Of a DNA stretch of 20,860 nucleotides, positions 1-7,783 are shown in pieces. Below the pieces are notes generated by a model. It saw nothing but the letters and a program-made list of their open reading frames with translations, ran no database searches and was not told the origin of the DNA. Each line of letters begins with the position of its first letter. Position 1 is the first letter of the stretch. The DNA is taken from contig CAKSWQ010000037.1 in assembly GCA_934512105.1 (NCBI GenBank), positions 1 to 20,860 of the forward strand, given 5' to 3'. Position numbers and translations under genes: made by a program. The stretch comes from an uncultured Faecalibacterium sp. Its GTDB lineage: Bacteria; Bacillota; Clostridia; Oscillospirales; Ruminococcaceae.

Positions 1-999
1 GGCGATGGACGGCGGTTCTATACCGATGGCCGCAACGTGCATAAGTATTTGCAGGAGCTGGTAAAGGCAGGCGGCATTGACGGCATGATGACCGTAGGCG
101 AGATGTCCTCCACCTCGCTGGAAAACTGCATCGGCTACACAGGTGCAGACCGCCACGAGCTGAGTATGTGCTTTAATTTCCACCACCTGAAGGTGGATTA
201 CAAGAATGGGCAGAAGTGGGAACTGATGCCGCCTGACCATATGGCGCTGAAGAAGCTGTTCCAGACCTGGCAGGAAGGAATGCAGGAGCACAACGGCTGG
301 AATGCCCTGTTCTGGTGCAACCATGACCAGCCCCGTGCGGTGAGCCGCTTTGGAAGTGACGGAAAATATTGGAAACAAAGTGCCGAAATGCTGGCGGCAG
401 CGATCCATTTTATGCGCGGCACCCCCTACATTTATCAGGGCGAAGAACTGGGCATGACGAACCCGCACTTCACATCCATTGACCAGTACCGTGATGTGGA
501 AAGCCGCAACTACTATAAAATTCTGCGCCAGCAGGACAAGTCCGAGGAAGAAACGCTGGACATCATTGCACAGCGCAGCCGGGATGATTCCCGCACCCCG
601 ATGCAGTGGAATAGCAGCGAAAATGCAGGCTTCACCACTGGCACTCCGTGGATTGGTTTGGCGGACAACTACAAGGCTATCAACGCCGCCGATGAGGTGG
701 ATGACCCGGATTCTGTGCGCAGCTTTTACAAGATGCTGGTGCATCTGCGCAAGACCCACAAGGTCATCAGCGAGGGCAAGATCGAGTTTCTTTACCCGGA
801 CAATGCCGATTTGTTGGCTTACCGCCGCTATGGTGCCGAAGATGGGGAAGAACTGCTGGTGCTGTGCAACCTGACGGAACACGAAGTGTCGTATGACCTG
901 CCAGAAGGCTGGGCAGATGCAGATAAGCTGCTGGGAAACTATCCTGACAGAAACGATGCTCTGCGTCCGTATGAGTGCCTGATCCTAACAAAGGCCTAA
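1..999 (+). CDS. treC: Trehalose-6-phosphate hydrolase (GH13), C-terminal part, 5' end outside window
   Basis: The reading frame is open from base 1, so the gene starts upstream; 332 codons of an expected 540-560 are present. The product should hydrolyse trehalose 6-phosphate to glucose and glucose 6-phosphate in the cytoplasm. Seen: the GH13 general-acid block TVGEMSST (Glu at 100-102), the block ELSMCFNFHHLKVDY, and WCNHDQPR with the transition-state Asp at 325-327. YIYQGEELGM, DVESRNYY and SRTPMQW follow. These strings match TreC more closely than generic oligo-1,6-glucosidases, as I remember the families; an oligo-1,6-glucosidase is the main alternative. The C-terminal beta domain runs to the stop at 997-999. 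The usual partners treB (PTS) and treR would lie outside the window. An intrinsic terminator follows at 1095-1130. Confidence 0.86.
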   Translation, partial: GDGRRFYTDGRNVHKYLQELVKAGGIDGMMTVGEMSSTSLENCIGYTGADRHELSMCFNFHHLKVDYKNGQKWELMPPDHMALKKLFQTWQEGMQEHNGWNALFWCNHDQPRAVSRFGSDGKYWKQSAEMLAAAIHFMRGTPYIYQGEELGMTNPHFTSIDQYRDVESRNYYKILRQQDKSEEETLDIIAQRSRDDSRTPMQWNSSENAGFTTGTPWIGLADNYKAINAADEVDDPDSVRSFYKMLVHLRKTHKVISEGKIEFLYPDNADLLAYRRYGAEDGEELLVLCNLTEHEVSYDLPEGWADADKLLGNYPDRNDALRPYECLILTKA

Positions 1000-1023
1000 G
1001 ATTTATTTCTCAAGTTTTTTCTC

Positions 1024-1062
1024 AAAACAAAAACAGGGTGCGCCCTGAATGGACGCACCCTG
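1024..1062 (-). terminator. Minus-strand intrinsic terminator
   Basis: A perfect 9-bp stem (1034-1042 with 1054-1062) is followed on the minus strand by a T-rich tract (TTTTTGTTTTG). No coding gene ends just upstream on that strand, so it closes either readthrough from argG or an unrecognised transcript of the 1131-1612 region. Confidence 0.6.
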
Positions 1063-1094
1063 CCAAAGACCACAGACGATAGCGATATGTACAA

Positions 1095-1130
1095 CAGAGC
1101 GTTCCCCGTCGGGAACGCTCTGTTTTCTCT
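1095..1130 (+). terminator. Intrinsic terminator of treC
   Basis: A perfect 12-bp stem (1095-1106 with 1111-1122) with the 4-nt loop CGTC is followed by TTTTCTCT. It lies about 95 bp after the treC stop. Confidence 0.8.
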
Positions 1131-1515
1131 ATAGTTGGAGGAATTGTGTCAATTTGACACAATTCCTTCTCGTCCGTTCTAAGCAGGGTTTGGGGCAGGC
1201 ACGCCCCAACAAGATCACTTGGAAAACTCGCAAGAGTTTGAGAAGTGAAGTCCCGGATGGACAGGAAATTTTCAAGAATTGAAAATTTGTGGCCACGGGA
1301 CGGTTCTTGCCCTCTACCGCTGCGCTCAAAACGCATTTTCAACAAATGTTTCCGAATTGTTAAGACGCAAAAATAAGTAGAGAGTTCCGCTGCTCGTGTA
1401 TGTTGATCGCCGTTTGCTCCGAACGAAGTTCCTGCCCCTGTTTGTGCAGCGGCGTTGACGGAAAGTCGGTATCACGTTCGGTCGGCTCATGAAATTTTCA
1501 AGGTTCAGCTCCCGT
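1131..1515. other. Gene-free, hairpin-rich intergenic DNA
   Basis: I see no convincing gene here. Short open frames exist on both strands, but none has a credible ribosome site or recognisable protein. The stretch carries a row of inverted repeats: 1139-1167 (14-bp arms), 1190-1209 (7-bp arms), 1216-1248 (aaactc/gagttt inside cactt/aagtg) and 1266-1288 (10-bp perfect arms, 3-nt loop). Together with the flanking hairpins at 1034-1062, 1095-1122 and 1516-1611 this could be a structured RNA or the relic of a mobile element. Confidence 0.5.
1139..1167. repeat. Near-perfect palindrome, 14-bp arms
   Basis: The arms aggaattgtgtcaa and its exact reverse complement are separated by a single T. The element is not followed by a T-run, so it is not a classic terminator. 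It looks like a protein-binding palindrome or a mobile-element end. Confidence 0.75.
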
Positions 1516-1611
1516 AAAAGAAAAATACCGCCCACGCAGCGCAGCGATGAGCTTGCCGGTTGAAACAGCGGCAAAATGAATCGGATGCGTTGCGGGACGG
1601 TATTTTCTTTT
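1516..1611 (-). terminator. Long imperfect hairpin after argG, probable terminator
   Basis: The outer arms aaaagaaaaataccg (from 1516) and cggtattttctttt (to 1611) pair with few mismatches and continue inward (acgcagcg with tgcgttgcg) to an inner ttgccg/cggcaa stem. On the minus strand the outer arm supplies TTTTTCTTTT, suitable for ending argG about 40 bp downstream of its stop. The roughly 96-nt size and near-symmetry also resemble a small palindromic repeat element. Confidence 0.55.
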
Positions 1612-1650
1612 GGGGAGGCTTTATGGGGATAGCGGTCAGCTTAAACTACT

Positions 1651-2874
1651 TCATTTACCTTCTTTTTCACTATTTACAATGGCCTGCACCTTGGTGGGCA
1701 GACCGTAGATGCTGATGAAGCCGGTGGCGTCGCTCTGCTTGTAGTCGCCGCCTGCGGCAAAGGTGGCGATGTCCTCACGATACAGAGAGTAGGGTGACCA
1801 GACCCCAGCGTTGATGAGGTTGCCCTTGTAAAGTTCCAGACGCACTTTGCCGGTGACGTGCTCCTGTGTGGAGGTGACAAAGGCGCTCAGCGCCTTGCGC
1901 AGCGGGCTGAACCACTGGCCGTCATAGACCAGCTCACCAAAGGTGATGGCAAGCTCGCGCTTTTTGTGCGCCGTGAGCTTGTCCAAAGTCAGGGTCTCCA
2001 GCACCTCATGCGCCTTGTACAGGATGGTGCCGCCGGGGGTCTCGTAAACACCGCGGCTCTTCATGCCGACCAAGCGGTTCTCCACTACGTCGTACAGGCC
2101 GATACCATTGCGTCCGCCGATCTCGTTGAGCTTGGCGATGATGGCGGCGGGCTTCAGCTTTTCGTCATTCAGAGCCACCGGCACGCCCTTCTCAAATTCC
2201 AGCTCCACAAACTCGGATTTGTCCGGGGCAGTCTTGGGGCTGACGCCCAGCTCAAGGAAGCCAGGTTTGTCGTACTGCGGCTCGTTGCCCGGATCTTCCA
2301 GATCAAGACCTTCGTGGCTCAGATGCCACAAGTTCTTATCCTTGGAGTAGTTCGTTTCTCGGCTGATCTTCAGTGGGATGTGGTGCGCCTCGGCGTAGTC
2401 GATCTCCTCATCGCGGCTCTGGATGTCCCACTCGCGCCACGGGGTGATGATCTTCAGGTCGGGTGCAAAGTGCATGATGGCCAGCTCAAAGCGCACCTGA
2501 TCGTTGCCCTTGCCGGTGCTGCCGTGGCAGACCGCATCCGCACCCTCGGCGCGGGCGATCTCCACCACGCGCTTTGCCAGAATGGGGCGGGCAAAGCTGG
2601 TGCCCAGCAGATAGCCCTCGTAATCGGCCCCGGCCTGCATGGTGGGGATGACGTAATCCTCCACGAATTCGTTGGTCAGGTCTTCGATGTACAGCTTGGA
2701 AGCGCCGCTTGCCTTTGCGCGCTCCTCCAAGCCTTCCAGTTCACCCTTCTGACCCACATTGCCGCAGACCGCGATGACCTCGCAGTTGTCGTAATGCTCT
2801 TTCAGCCACGGGATGATGATCGATGTGTCCAGACCGCCGGAGTATGCCAGCACGACCTTTTTGACCTCAGACAT
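1651..2874 (-). CDS. argG: Argininosuccinate synthase
   Basis: ATP-dependent ligase joining citrulline and aspartate to argininosuccinate, the penultimate step of arginine synthesis; cytosolic. The 407-aa length is normal for the family. The N-terminus carries the pyrophosphatase P-loop AYSGGLDTS (residues 9-17). [13 protein letters not shown] (citrulline/aspartate site) lies near residue 120, and [11 protein letters not shown] and [11 protein letters not shown] occur further on, all in family order. The start ATG at 2872-2874 is preceded by GGAGG with suitable spacing. The gene has its own promoter (2948-2976), stands alone on its strand, and no argH or other arg gene is in the window. A hairpin at 1516-1611 probably ends it. 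Identification is secure from motif content and length. Confidence 0.97.
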   Translation of the reverse strand: MSEVKKVVLAYSGGLDTSIIIPWLKEHYDNCEVIAVCGNVGQKGELEGLEERAKASGASKLYIEDLTNEFVEDYVIPTMQAGADYEGYLLGTSFARPILAKRVVEIARAEGADAVCHGSTGKGNDQVRFELAIMHFAPDLKIITPWREWDIQSRDEEIDYAEAHHIPLKISRETNYSKDKNLWHLSHEGLDLEDPGNEPQYDKPGFLELGVSPKTAPDKSEFVELEFEKGVPVALNDEKLKPAAIIAKLNEIGGRNGIGLYDVVENRLVGMKSRGVYETPGGTILYKAHEVLETLTLDKLTAHKKRELAITFGELVYDGQWFSPLRKALSAFVTSTQEHVTGKVRLELYKGNLINAGVWSPYSLYREDIATFAAGGDYKQSDATGFISIYGLPTKVQAIVNSEKEGK

Positions 2875-2924
2875 AGGAACTGCCTCCGTTCAAACCAACT
2901 TTATATACTTTTCTATTTCCCTCG

Positions 2925-2942
2925 TGCAATTTCAAGATTGCA
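2925..2942. promoter_or_regulatory. Inverted repeat at the argG transcription start
   Basis: The arms tgcaat and attgca flank a 6-nt spacer and sit exactly over the predicted start site (about 2941, minus strand). Position and symmetry suggest an operator. It does not closely match the ArgR box consensus, so the regulator is unknown. Confidence 0.35.
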
Positions 2943-2947
2943 GTGTC

Positions 2948-2976
2948 ATTATACAGGCACATGGAAAATGTGTAAA
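2948..2976 (-). promoter_or_regulatory. Sigma-A promoter of argG
   Basis: On the minus strand TTTACA (2971-2976), a 17-bp spacer and TATAAT (2948-2953) form a near-consensus promoter. The predicted leader is about 65 nt. Confidence 0.8.
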
Positions 2977-3013
2977 AAGTATTCTGCATATAGCGGCGAT
3001 ATGAAAGCAGTAT

Positions 3014-3042
3014 TTCACAGCGGGGCATTGTGAACCTATAAT
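3014..3042 (+). promoter_or_regulatory. Sigma-A promoter of the 250-aa unknown gene
   Basis: TTCACA (3014-3019), 17-bp spacer, TATAAT (3037-3042). Transcription would start near 3049, which places the alternative upstream TTG at 3048 at the transcript edge and supports the ATG at 3078 as the start. Confidence 0.75.
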
Positions 3043-3077
3043 AGCAGTTGGAAAGAAACAGAAAGAAGGTCTTTTTG

Positions 3078-3830
3078 ATGGCAACGATATTTCCAAGAGA
3101 AGAAAAAGCAGAGGCACTGTTCGGGGAGATCCTGAAAAACCCGGAAGCCTGCCGCCGCCTGATGGATACCTTCAACGATTCGCTGGATATGGCAGAGGTA
3201 CTGGATGCGCCGACGCTGAGTGCGCAGCAGTTTGCTGCGGCACTGTTCAACGCCTATGAGAACAAAGATCTGTCTGCATTTCTGATGGCAATCTGTCAGC
3301 ACAGTATGTTCGACCTGTTGCGGAACGCTGCATTGATCCCGTTCAAGTTCAACGCAGACGGTCAGCCGAACCCGGTGATTTTGACCGATGATGCCGGCGT
3401 CCTGCTGCCGGACAATAAGTTTGCAGTCAATAAAAAGCTATATGATCGGTTTGTCCGGGTGTTCCAGAAGCAGGAAAAGGTGAAAATGTACCTTGCCAGC
3501 GGCTACTGCAAGTATCACGGCTACGACGAAGGCTCTATGGATGTGGTGGAGTACCACTATAACCAGCATCTGGGGCTGCTGCTGATCTATGAACTGCCGG
3601 ACACTGTAAAGCAGAAGGTGACCGAAGCCGAAGCCTATTCCACCGTCTGGGACATTCAGATGAAGCTGCAGCACGCACTGCCCCGTTCCGTGGTCTACTA
3701 TGGACAGGATACGCTGAAGGACGGCGGCACCCGCTACGATGAACTGGGCGTTTTCCTGCCGCTGGAGCACTTTGCTGACCGACTGGAACGCCATGTAGAA
3801 ACGGCTACTAAGATCGTTTACGGGGAGTAA
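3078..3830 (+). CDS. Unrecognised soluble protein, 250 aa
   Basis: I do not recognise this family. The ATG at 3078 is chosen because it has AGAAGGT seven bases upstream and lies about 30 nt after the predicted start site; a TTG at 3048 would add ten residues but sits at the 5' end of the mRNA. The protein is soluble, with no signal peptide or membrane segment. The first 90 residues look alpha-helical (FPREEKAEALFGEIL, SAQQFAAALFNAYEN). The rest is mixed, with aromatic-rich stretches such as SGYCKYHGYDEG and VEYHYNQHLGLLLIYEL. No catalytic motif is evident. It is monocistronic: divergent from argG and convergent with the ThrE-like gene across a bidirectional terminator. Codon use resembles its neighbours, so it is a real gene of unknown role. 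Confidence 0.8.
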   Translation: MATIFPREEKAEALFGEILKNPEACRRLMDTFNDSLDMAEVLDAPTLSAQQFAAALFNAYENKDLSAFLMAICQHSMFDLLRNAALIPFKFNADGQPNPVILTDDAGVLLPDNKFAVNKKLYDRFVRVFQKQEKVKMYLASGYCKYHGYDEGSMDVVEYHYNQHLGLLLIYELPDTVKQKVTEAEAYSTVWDIQMKLQHALPRSVVYYGQDTLKDGGTRYDELGVFLPLEHFADRLERHVETATKIVYGE

Positions 3831-3878
3831 GCTCTCCCGCAAACGAACTCCCTTTCTAAGTGCATCACACAGCAAAAC

Positions 3879-3915
3879 AAAACGCAGCGAACCTTCTGAC
3901 GGCTCGCTGCGTTTT
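3879..3915. terminator. Bidirectional terminator between convergent genes
   Basis: A perfect 12-bp stem (3879-3890 with 3904-3915) begins with AAAA and ends with TTTT, so it can act on both strands. It lies between the stop of the 250-aa gene (3830) and that of the ThrE-like gene (3950). Confidence 0.75.
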
Positions 3916-3949
3916 GCGTTATAGAGGGGAGAATGGAAGGCATTGCATC

Positions 3950-5284
3950 TTAGGTGCAATAACGGAATGTCTTATCTGTAATGATGCGGGCAAAGATCAG
4001 TCCCAACGGCAGCGCCGCGATGATGAGAATGGCATTTGCAAACCATGTGGCGGAATCCGTCAGGGACAGGATGCCAAGATTATAGATGGCGCGGTAGAAA
4101 TACAGTCCCGGCACCATGATAACGATGGACGGAACCGTGACGGAGATGCGGGGGTAACCCGCAGCACTCTTCAGACAGGAGGCCAGCAGACCAGCCAGCA
4201 GTGCGCCCAGAAATGCCGCCACGGCAGGCGGGAAGCCCGCAAGGCTTACCAGTTCCAGCCGGAAGGTGTTTGTCACCGCACCGATGAGCGCGGCGCAGAC
4301 CGCCAGATTCCGGGGACTGTTGAACATGAGCGAGAAGCCGAACACACCGCCAAAGCTCGTCAGCAGCCGGAAGAGGATCTCTTCCGGGAGCGTCAGGCTC
4401 AGAGCAGGGAACTGTACCGGCTGCAGATGCAGCAGCAGTGCCATGATCCACGCCGTCATGGTGGCTACCAGAATGATCAGGACGGCGTAGGCCAGACGTT
4501 CCAGCCCGGAGCGCATATCCAGCTTGGCAAGGTCGATGCCGCTGGTGATGAACGGAAAGCCCGGAATGATGAAGAGCATGGAGCAGATATACCCGGCCTC
4601 GTGCTGCGCCGATACGGCAAACAGCACCTCTGCCAGCTTCAACAGGATGGCATACACAAGGCTTGCGGAACAGACCGAAGCCGTGATGCCCAGAAACAGG
4701 GTGAAGTGGTGCTTTGTCAGCTTGCACCGCACAAAGTTGCCGATGCCTGCACCGCAGAAGGCACACAGCATCTCAACGATGCCGCCGCCCAGCAGAAAGG
4801 TGAAGCAGCCGCAGGCCAGCGCAGCGGCAAAGCCCAGCGCGATGGGCGAATACAAACCGTGGATGCGCTCGATCTCATCGAGGTGGCTGTGCAGCGCTTC
4901 GCCGGTCATGAACTTGCCCTCCCGGTCGAAGTCGTTGACAAAATGTTCCAGCCGGTTCAGCCGGGAGGTGTTCACGCCCGTGTTTGTCAGACAGAGCGCC
5001 TGCGTATAACACTGGTCGCCATCAAAGCAGGTGAACTCAATGGATAACAGGCCGATATCCGCTGTGGTCGTGACCCCCAGCTCCCGCGAAAGGGTGTTCA
5101 TGGAGCTTCGGACCCGCCATGCGCCGGTGCCGCATTCCAGCAGCATCAGCCCGGTGCGGCCTATGACGGAGGCTTTTTCCACAAGCCCCGCCTCGGTAAT
5201 GGGAATGCCTTTGCTGGCCGATGCATAGTCGTGCCAGTAGACCTCCATGTGATTTTTGATGATCTCGCTTTGCCGCTGTCCCAT
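3950..5284 (-). CDS. ThrE-family (threonine/serine exporter-like) membrane protein
   Basis: 444 aa. The soluble N-terminal half (residues 1-145), with ERIHGLYSP just before the first membrane segment, is typical of the ThrE/DUF1212 domain. About ten hydrophobic segments follow, including PGFPFITSGIDLA and SIVIMVPGLYFYRAI, the proline/glycine-rich motifs of this family. Both halves (ThrE and ThrE_2 type) are present in one chain, as in full-length exporters. The family exports small amino acids by proton antiport in Corynebacterium; the substrate here is unknown. The start ATG (5282-5284) has AAGGAGG eight bases upstream. It has its own promoter and faces away from the LysR gene, a usual arrangement for a LysR regulator and its target, but no T-N11-A site was found in the shared region. 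Confidence 0.8.
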   Translation of the reverse strand: MGQRQSEIIKNHMEVYWHDYASASKGIPITEAGLVEKASVIGRTGLMLLECGTGAWRVRSSMNTLSRELGVTTTADIGLLSIEFTCFDGDQCYTQALCLTNTGVNTSRLNRLEHFVNDFDREGKFMTGEALHSHLDEIERIHGLYSPIALGFAAALACGCFTFLLGGGIVEMLCAFCGAGIGNFVRCKLTKHHFTLFLGITASVCSASLVYAILLKLAEVLFAVSAQHEAGYICSMLFIIPGFPFITSGIDLAKLDMRSGLERLAYAVLIILVATMTAWIMALLLHLQPVQFPALSLTLPEEILFRLLTSFGGVFGFSLMFNSPRNLAVCAALIGAVTNTFRLELVSLAGFPPAVAAFLGALLAGLLASCLKSAAGYPRISVTVPSIVIMVPGLYFYRAIYNLGILSLTDSATWFANAILIIAALPLGLIFARIITDKTFRYCT

Positions 5285-5343
5285 ACCGGAAAGCCTCCTT
5301 TATTGATATGGGAATGTTGCAGCCTTTTCAGGACTGCGGTGCT

Positions 5344-5372
5344 ATTATAAGGGAAATTGCAGGGTGGGTAAA
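5344..5372 (-). promoter_or_regulatory. Sigma-A promoter of the ThrE-like gene
   Basis: On the minus strand TTTACC (5367-5372), 17-bp spacer, TATAAT (5344-5349). As at argG, an imperfect gcag/ctgc inverted repeat lies over the expected start site (about 5319-5337). Confidence 0.75.
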
Positions 5373-5427
5373 ACGTATCTTGGATATGCCGACAATATTC
5401 GTTTGGTATTGCAAACAGGAAAAGACG

Positions 5428-5456
5428 TTGCGTTTTTGCCGGTTCTGCGGTAGGAT
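5428..5456 (+). promoter_or_regulatory. Probable promoter of the LysR gene
   Basis: TTGCGT (5428-5433), 17-bp spacer, TAGGAT (5451-5456). The match is weaker than at its neighbours, as expected for a regulator gene. Confidence 0.5.
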
Positions 5457-5485
5457 AGAAAAAAACATGCCGAAAGGAATCTGCC

Positions 5486-6391
5486 ATGACCCTTCAACAA
5501 CTCCGCTATGTCACGGCTGTGGCCGATACCGGCACCATCAGCCGGGCGGCACAGCAGTTTTTCATCGCACAGCCCAGCCTGACCAACGCCATCCGGGAGC
5601 TGGAACAGGAATTGGGGCTGACCATTTTCCACCGCACTAACCGGGGCGTGGCTCTGACCCCGGAGGGAGAAGAGTTTCTGGGCTATGCCCGGCAGGTGCT
5701 GGCGCAGATGGAGCTGATCGAGGAAAAATATCTCGGCACAGCGCCGGTCAAGCATCAGTTCTGTGTGTCTGCCCAACACTATTCCTTTGCCGTCGAAGCC
5801 TTTGTGGAGCTGCTGCGGGAATACGGCGGCGAGGAATACGATTTCCGCATCCGGGAAACACAGACCTATGAGATCATTGAGGATGTGGCCAAGCTGCGCA
5901 GTGAGGTGGGCGTGCTCTACCTCAACCACGATAACGAAACGGTCCTGCGCAAGGTCATCCGGGAGCACGATTTGATTTTCACGCCGCTCTTTACCGCAAA
6001 GCCCCATGTGTTTGTCAGCACAGCCAGCCCGTTGGCGCAGAAAAAGGCTCTGACACTGGACGATTTGAAGCCCTACCCGCGCCTTTCCTATGAGCAGGGG
6101 GAGCACAATGCGTTTTATTTTTCGGAGGAAATTTTGAGCACTCTGGACAGCAAAAAGGATATTCAGGTGCGTGACCGTGCAACGCTGTTCAATCTGCTCA
6201 TTGGTCTGGATGGTTATACCATTTGCAGCGGTGTCATCAGCGAAGCACTCAATGGCCCGAATATCTGCGCCGTGCCGCTGCTGGTGGAGGATGCCATGCA
6301 GATCGGTTACCTGACCCACAGGCAGGTGCAGCCCGGACGATTTGGCCGACAGTACATTGATATCCTGAAAAAGTATACGAAACAGATATAG
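5486..6391 (+). CDS. LysR-family transcriptional regulator
   Basis: 301 aa, the standard LysR length. Residues 1-60 form the winged helix-turn-helix: MTLQQLRYVTAVADTGTIS, then SRAAQQFFIAQPSLTNAI and the wing LTIFHRTNRGVALTPEG. The effector-binding domain covers about 90-295. The start ATG at 5486 has AAAGGA seven bases upstream. The gene sits between a divergent ThrE-type exporter and a co-directional MetE-like methyltransferase. The perfect T-N11-A palindrome at 6385-6405, overlapping this gene's stop codon and centred about -66 from the downstream start site, suggests that it activates the MetE-like gene. A thiol or amino-acid-related effector would be a reasonable guess from context only; nothing in the sequence identifies it. 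Confidence 0.93.
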   Translation: MTLQQLRYVTAVADTGTISRAAQQFFIAQPSLTNAIRELEQELGLTIFHRTNRGVALTPEGEEFLGYARQVLAQMELIEEKYLGTAPVKHQFCVSAQHYSFAVEAFVELLREYGGEEYDFRIRETQTYEIIEDVAKLRSEVGVLYLNHDNETVLRKVIREHDLIFTPLFTAKPHVFVSTASPLAQKKALTLDDLKPYPRLSYEQGEHNAFYFSEEILSTLDSKKDIQVRDRATLFNLLIGLDGYTICSGVISEALNGPNICAVPLLVEDAMQIGYLTHRQVQPGRFGRQYIDILKKYTKQI

Positions 6392-6405
6392 CCTGAAGCT
6401 ATATC
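6385..6405. promoter_or_regulatory. Predicted LysR-type recognition site
   Basis: A perfect 8-bp inverted repeat, gatatagc / gctatatc, with a 5-nt centre contains the T-N11-A signature (T at 6389, A at 6401). Its centre is about 66 bp upstream of the predicted start site of the MetE-like gene, the usual position of a LysR recognition site. It lacks a following T-run, so it is unlikely to be a terminator. Confidence 0.5.
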
Positions 6406-6425
6406 AAACGGCTGCATTTTCGTAT

Positions 6426-6454
6426 TTTACAGCGCTCTGCGTCTGCGGTATACT
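6426..6454 (+). promoter_or_regulatory. Sigma-A promoter of the MetE-like gene
   Basis: TTTACA (6426-6431), 17-bp spacer, TATACT (6449-6454). The leader is only about 47 nt, too short for an S-box or other methionine riboswitch. Confidence 0.78.
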
Positions 6455-6507
6455 GTTGCCATCAAACAACAGCACCAAAAATTGACGTATAGAGAGGGTT
6501 TTACGAT

Positions 6508-7626
6508 ATGGCAGAGTTGAGATCACCGTTCCGTTATGATTTTGTGGGCAGCTTTCTGCGCTCCCAGCACCTGAAAGACGCCCGCGCTCAGTTCAAGGCC
6601 GGCCAGATCGACCGCGCCGCCCTGACCGCTGCGGAAAATGAAGAGATCACCCGCCTCATTGAGAAGCAAAAGCGAGCTGGCTTCCACGCCATCACCGATG
6701 GCGAATTCCGACGCAGCTACTGGCATCTGGATTTCATGTGGGGCTTCCACGGCATCGAGGAGGTGGAGCTGGATCACGGCTACTTCTTCCATGGCGAGGA
6801 GACCACTCACGGCTCCATCAAGGTGAGCGGCAAGATCAGCGGCGAGGACCATCCCTTCGTGGAGCACTACAAGTTCGTCCAGCAGTTTGAGGATGAGAAC
6901 TGCATCGCCCGCCAGACCATGCCTGCTCCGGCGCAGCTGCTGGCAGAGCTGTACCGCGAGGAGAACGGAAAAAATACCGATGCCGTTTATCCCGACCATG
7001 AGCAGCTGCTGCAGGACATTGCCGCCGCCTACCGTACGGTCATCCAGGAGCTGTACGCCGTGGGCTGCCGCAATATCCAGTTCGACGACTGCACTTGGGG
7101 TATGATCGGCGACCCCAATTACCAGAATTTCCTCAAAGAAACCAATACCAAGGTGGAGGATGTCGCCGCCGAGTATCTGCGCCTGAATAATCTGGCACTG
7201 GAAAATCGCCCGGAAGGCCTGACCATCACCACCCATGTCTGCCGCGGCAACTACCATTCCACTTGGGCAAGCGAGGGCGATTACTTCACCGTTGCGCCCT
7301 TCCTGCTGGCACAGGAGAATGTGGATGCGTTCTATCTGGAATTTGACGATGCGCGCTCCGGCAGCTTTGAGCCGCTAAAATATGTTGCAGAGGGCAAAAA
7401 GGTGGTGCTGGGTCTTGTAACGACCAAATCGCCCCGTCTGGAAGAGAAGAATGCGGTCATTGCCCGCATTCATGAGGCCGAGAAGTACATTCCTCTCGAC
7501 CGTCTCTGCCTCAGCCCGCAGTGCGGCTTTGCCTCCTGCGAGATCGGCAATAAGCTGACCGAGCTGGAGCAGTGGAACAAGCTCAAGCTGGTCAAAGAGA
7601 TTGCCGAGACCGTGTGGGGTAAATAA
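6508..7626 (+). CDS. MetE C-terminal-domain-like, cobalamin-independent methionine synthase family (YxjG/YxjH type)
   Basis: 372 aa, corresponding to the catalytic C-terminal barrel of MetE without the N-terminal barrel, like Bacillus YxjG/YxjH. Family enzymes use a zinc-bound thiol to accept a methyl group. The expected zinc ligands are visible: His243 and Cys245 (THVCRGNYHS), Glu278 (YLEFDD) and Cys339 (LSPQCGF). RYDFVGSFLRS at the N-terminus and ITDGEFRRSYWHLDF near residue 70 are family hallmarks. The ATG at 6508 follows AGAGAGGG. The methyl donor and acceptor cannot be deduced: single-barrel members do not necessarily use folate, and homocysteine or another thiol may be the acceptor. The gene is probably controlled by the upstream LysR protein through the 6385-6405 site. 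Confidence 0.88.
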   Translation: MAELRSPFRYDFVGSFLRSQHLKDARAQFKAGQIDRAALTAAENEEITRLIEKQKRAGFHAITDGEFRRSYWHLDFMWGFHGIEEVELDHGYFFHGEETTHGSIKVSGKISGEDHPFVEHYKFVQQFEDENCIARQTMPAPAQLLAELYREENGKNTDAVYPDHEQLLQDIAAAYRTVIQELYAVGCRNIQFDDCTWGMIGDPNYQNFLKETNTKVEDVAAEYLRLNNLALENRPEGLTITTHVCRGNYHSTWASEGDYFTVAPFLLAQENVDAFYLEFDDARSGSFEPLKYVAEGKKVVLGLVTTKSPRLEEKNAVIARIHEAEKYIPLDRLCLSPQCGFASCEIGNKLTELEQWNKLKLVKEIAETVWGK

Positions 7627-7633
7627 AAAGTAT

Positions 7634-7671
7634 AACCGGGCAGCTCTTTGAAAACAGAGAACTGCCCGGTT
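7634..7671 (+). terminator. Weak terminator after the MetE-like gene
   Basis: A perfect 10-bp stem (7634-7643 with 7662-7671) has an 18-nt loop containing ctct/agag pairs. The following tract is T-poor (tcaatataaattt), so termination may be inefficient. Confidence 0.5.
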
Positions 7672-7783
7672 TCAATATAAATTTATCTTGCAATTTTGCG
7701 CAAGTCATGGTATATACATTATACGAATTCCGTTCTTTATGAACGCTCCACCGTTCAATGATGTGTAAAGTGAGGTGCTTGCC

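Noticed and set aside
1022..1574. Minus-strand open frames of 82 and 107 codons between treC and argG
   Set aside because: They have no ribosome sites, run through terminator and palindrome sequences, and encode low-plausibility protein; better explained as structured non-coding DNA.
1858..3033. 391-codon plus-strand open frame opposite argG
   Set aside because: Shadow of argG on the other strand in GC-rich DNA; no ribosome site or recognisable protein.
3860..5047. 395-codon plus-strand open frame
   Set aside because: Antisense to the ThrE-like membrane protein; it begins inside a terminator region.
6392..6507. Possible S-box or other methionine riboswitch before the MetE-like gene
   Set aside because: The predicted leader is only about 47 nt, too short for such an aptamer, and no conserved riboswitch landmarks are visible.
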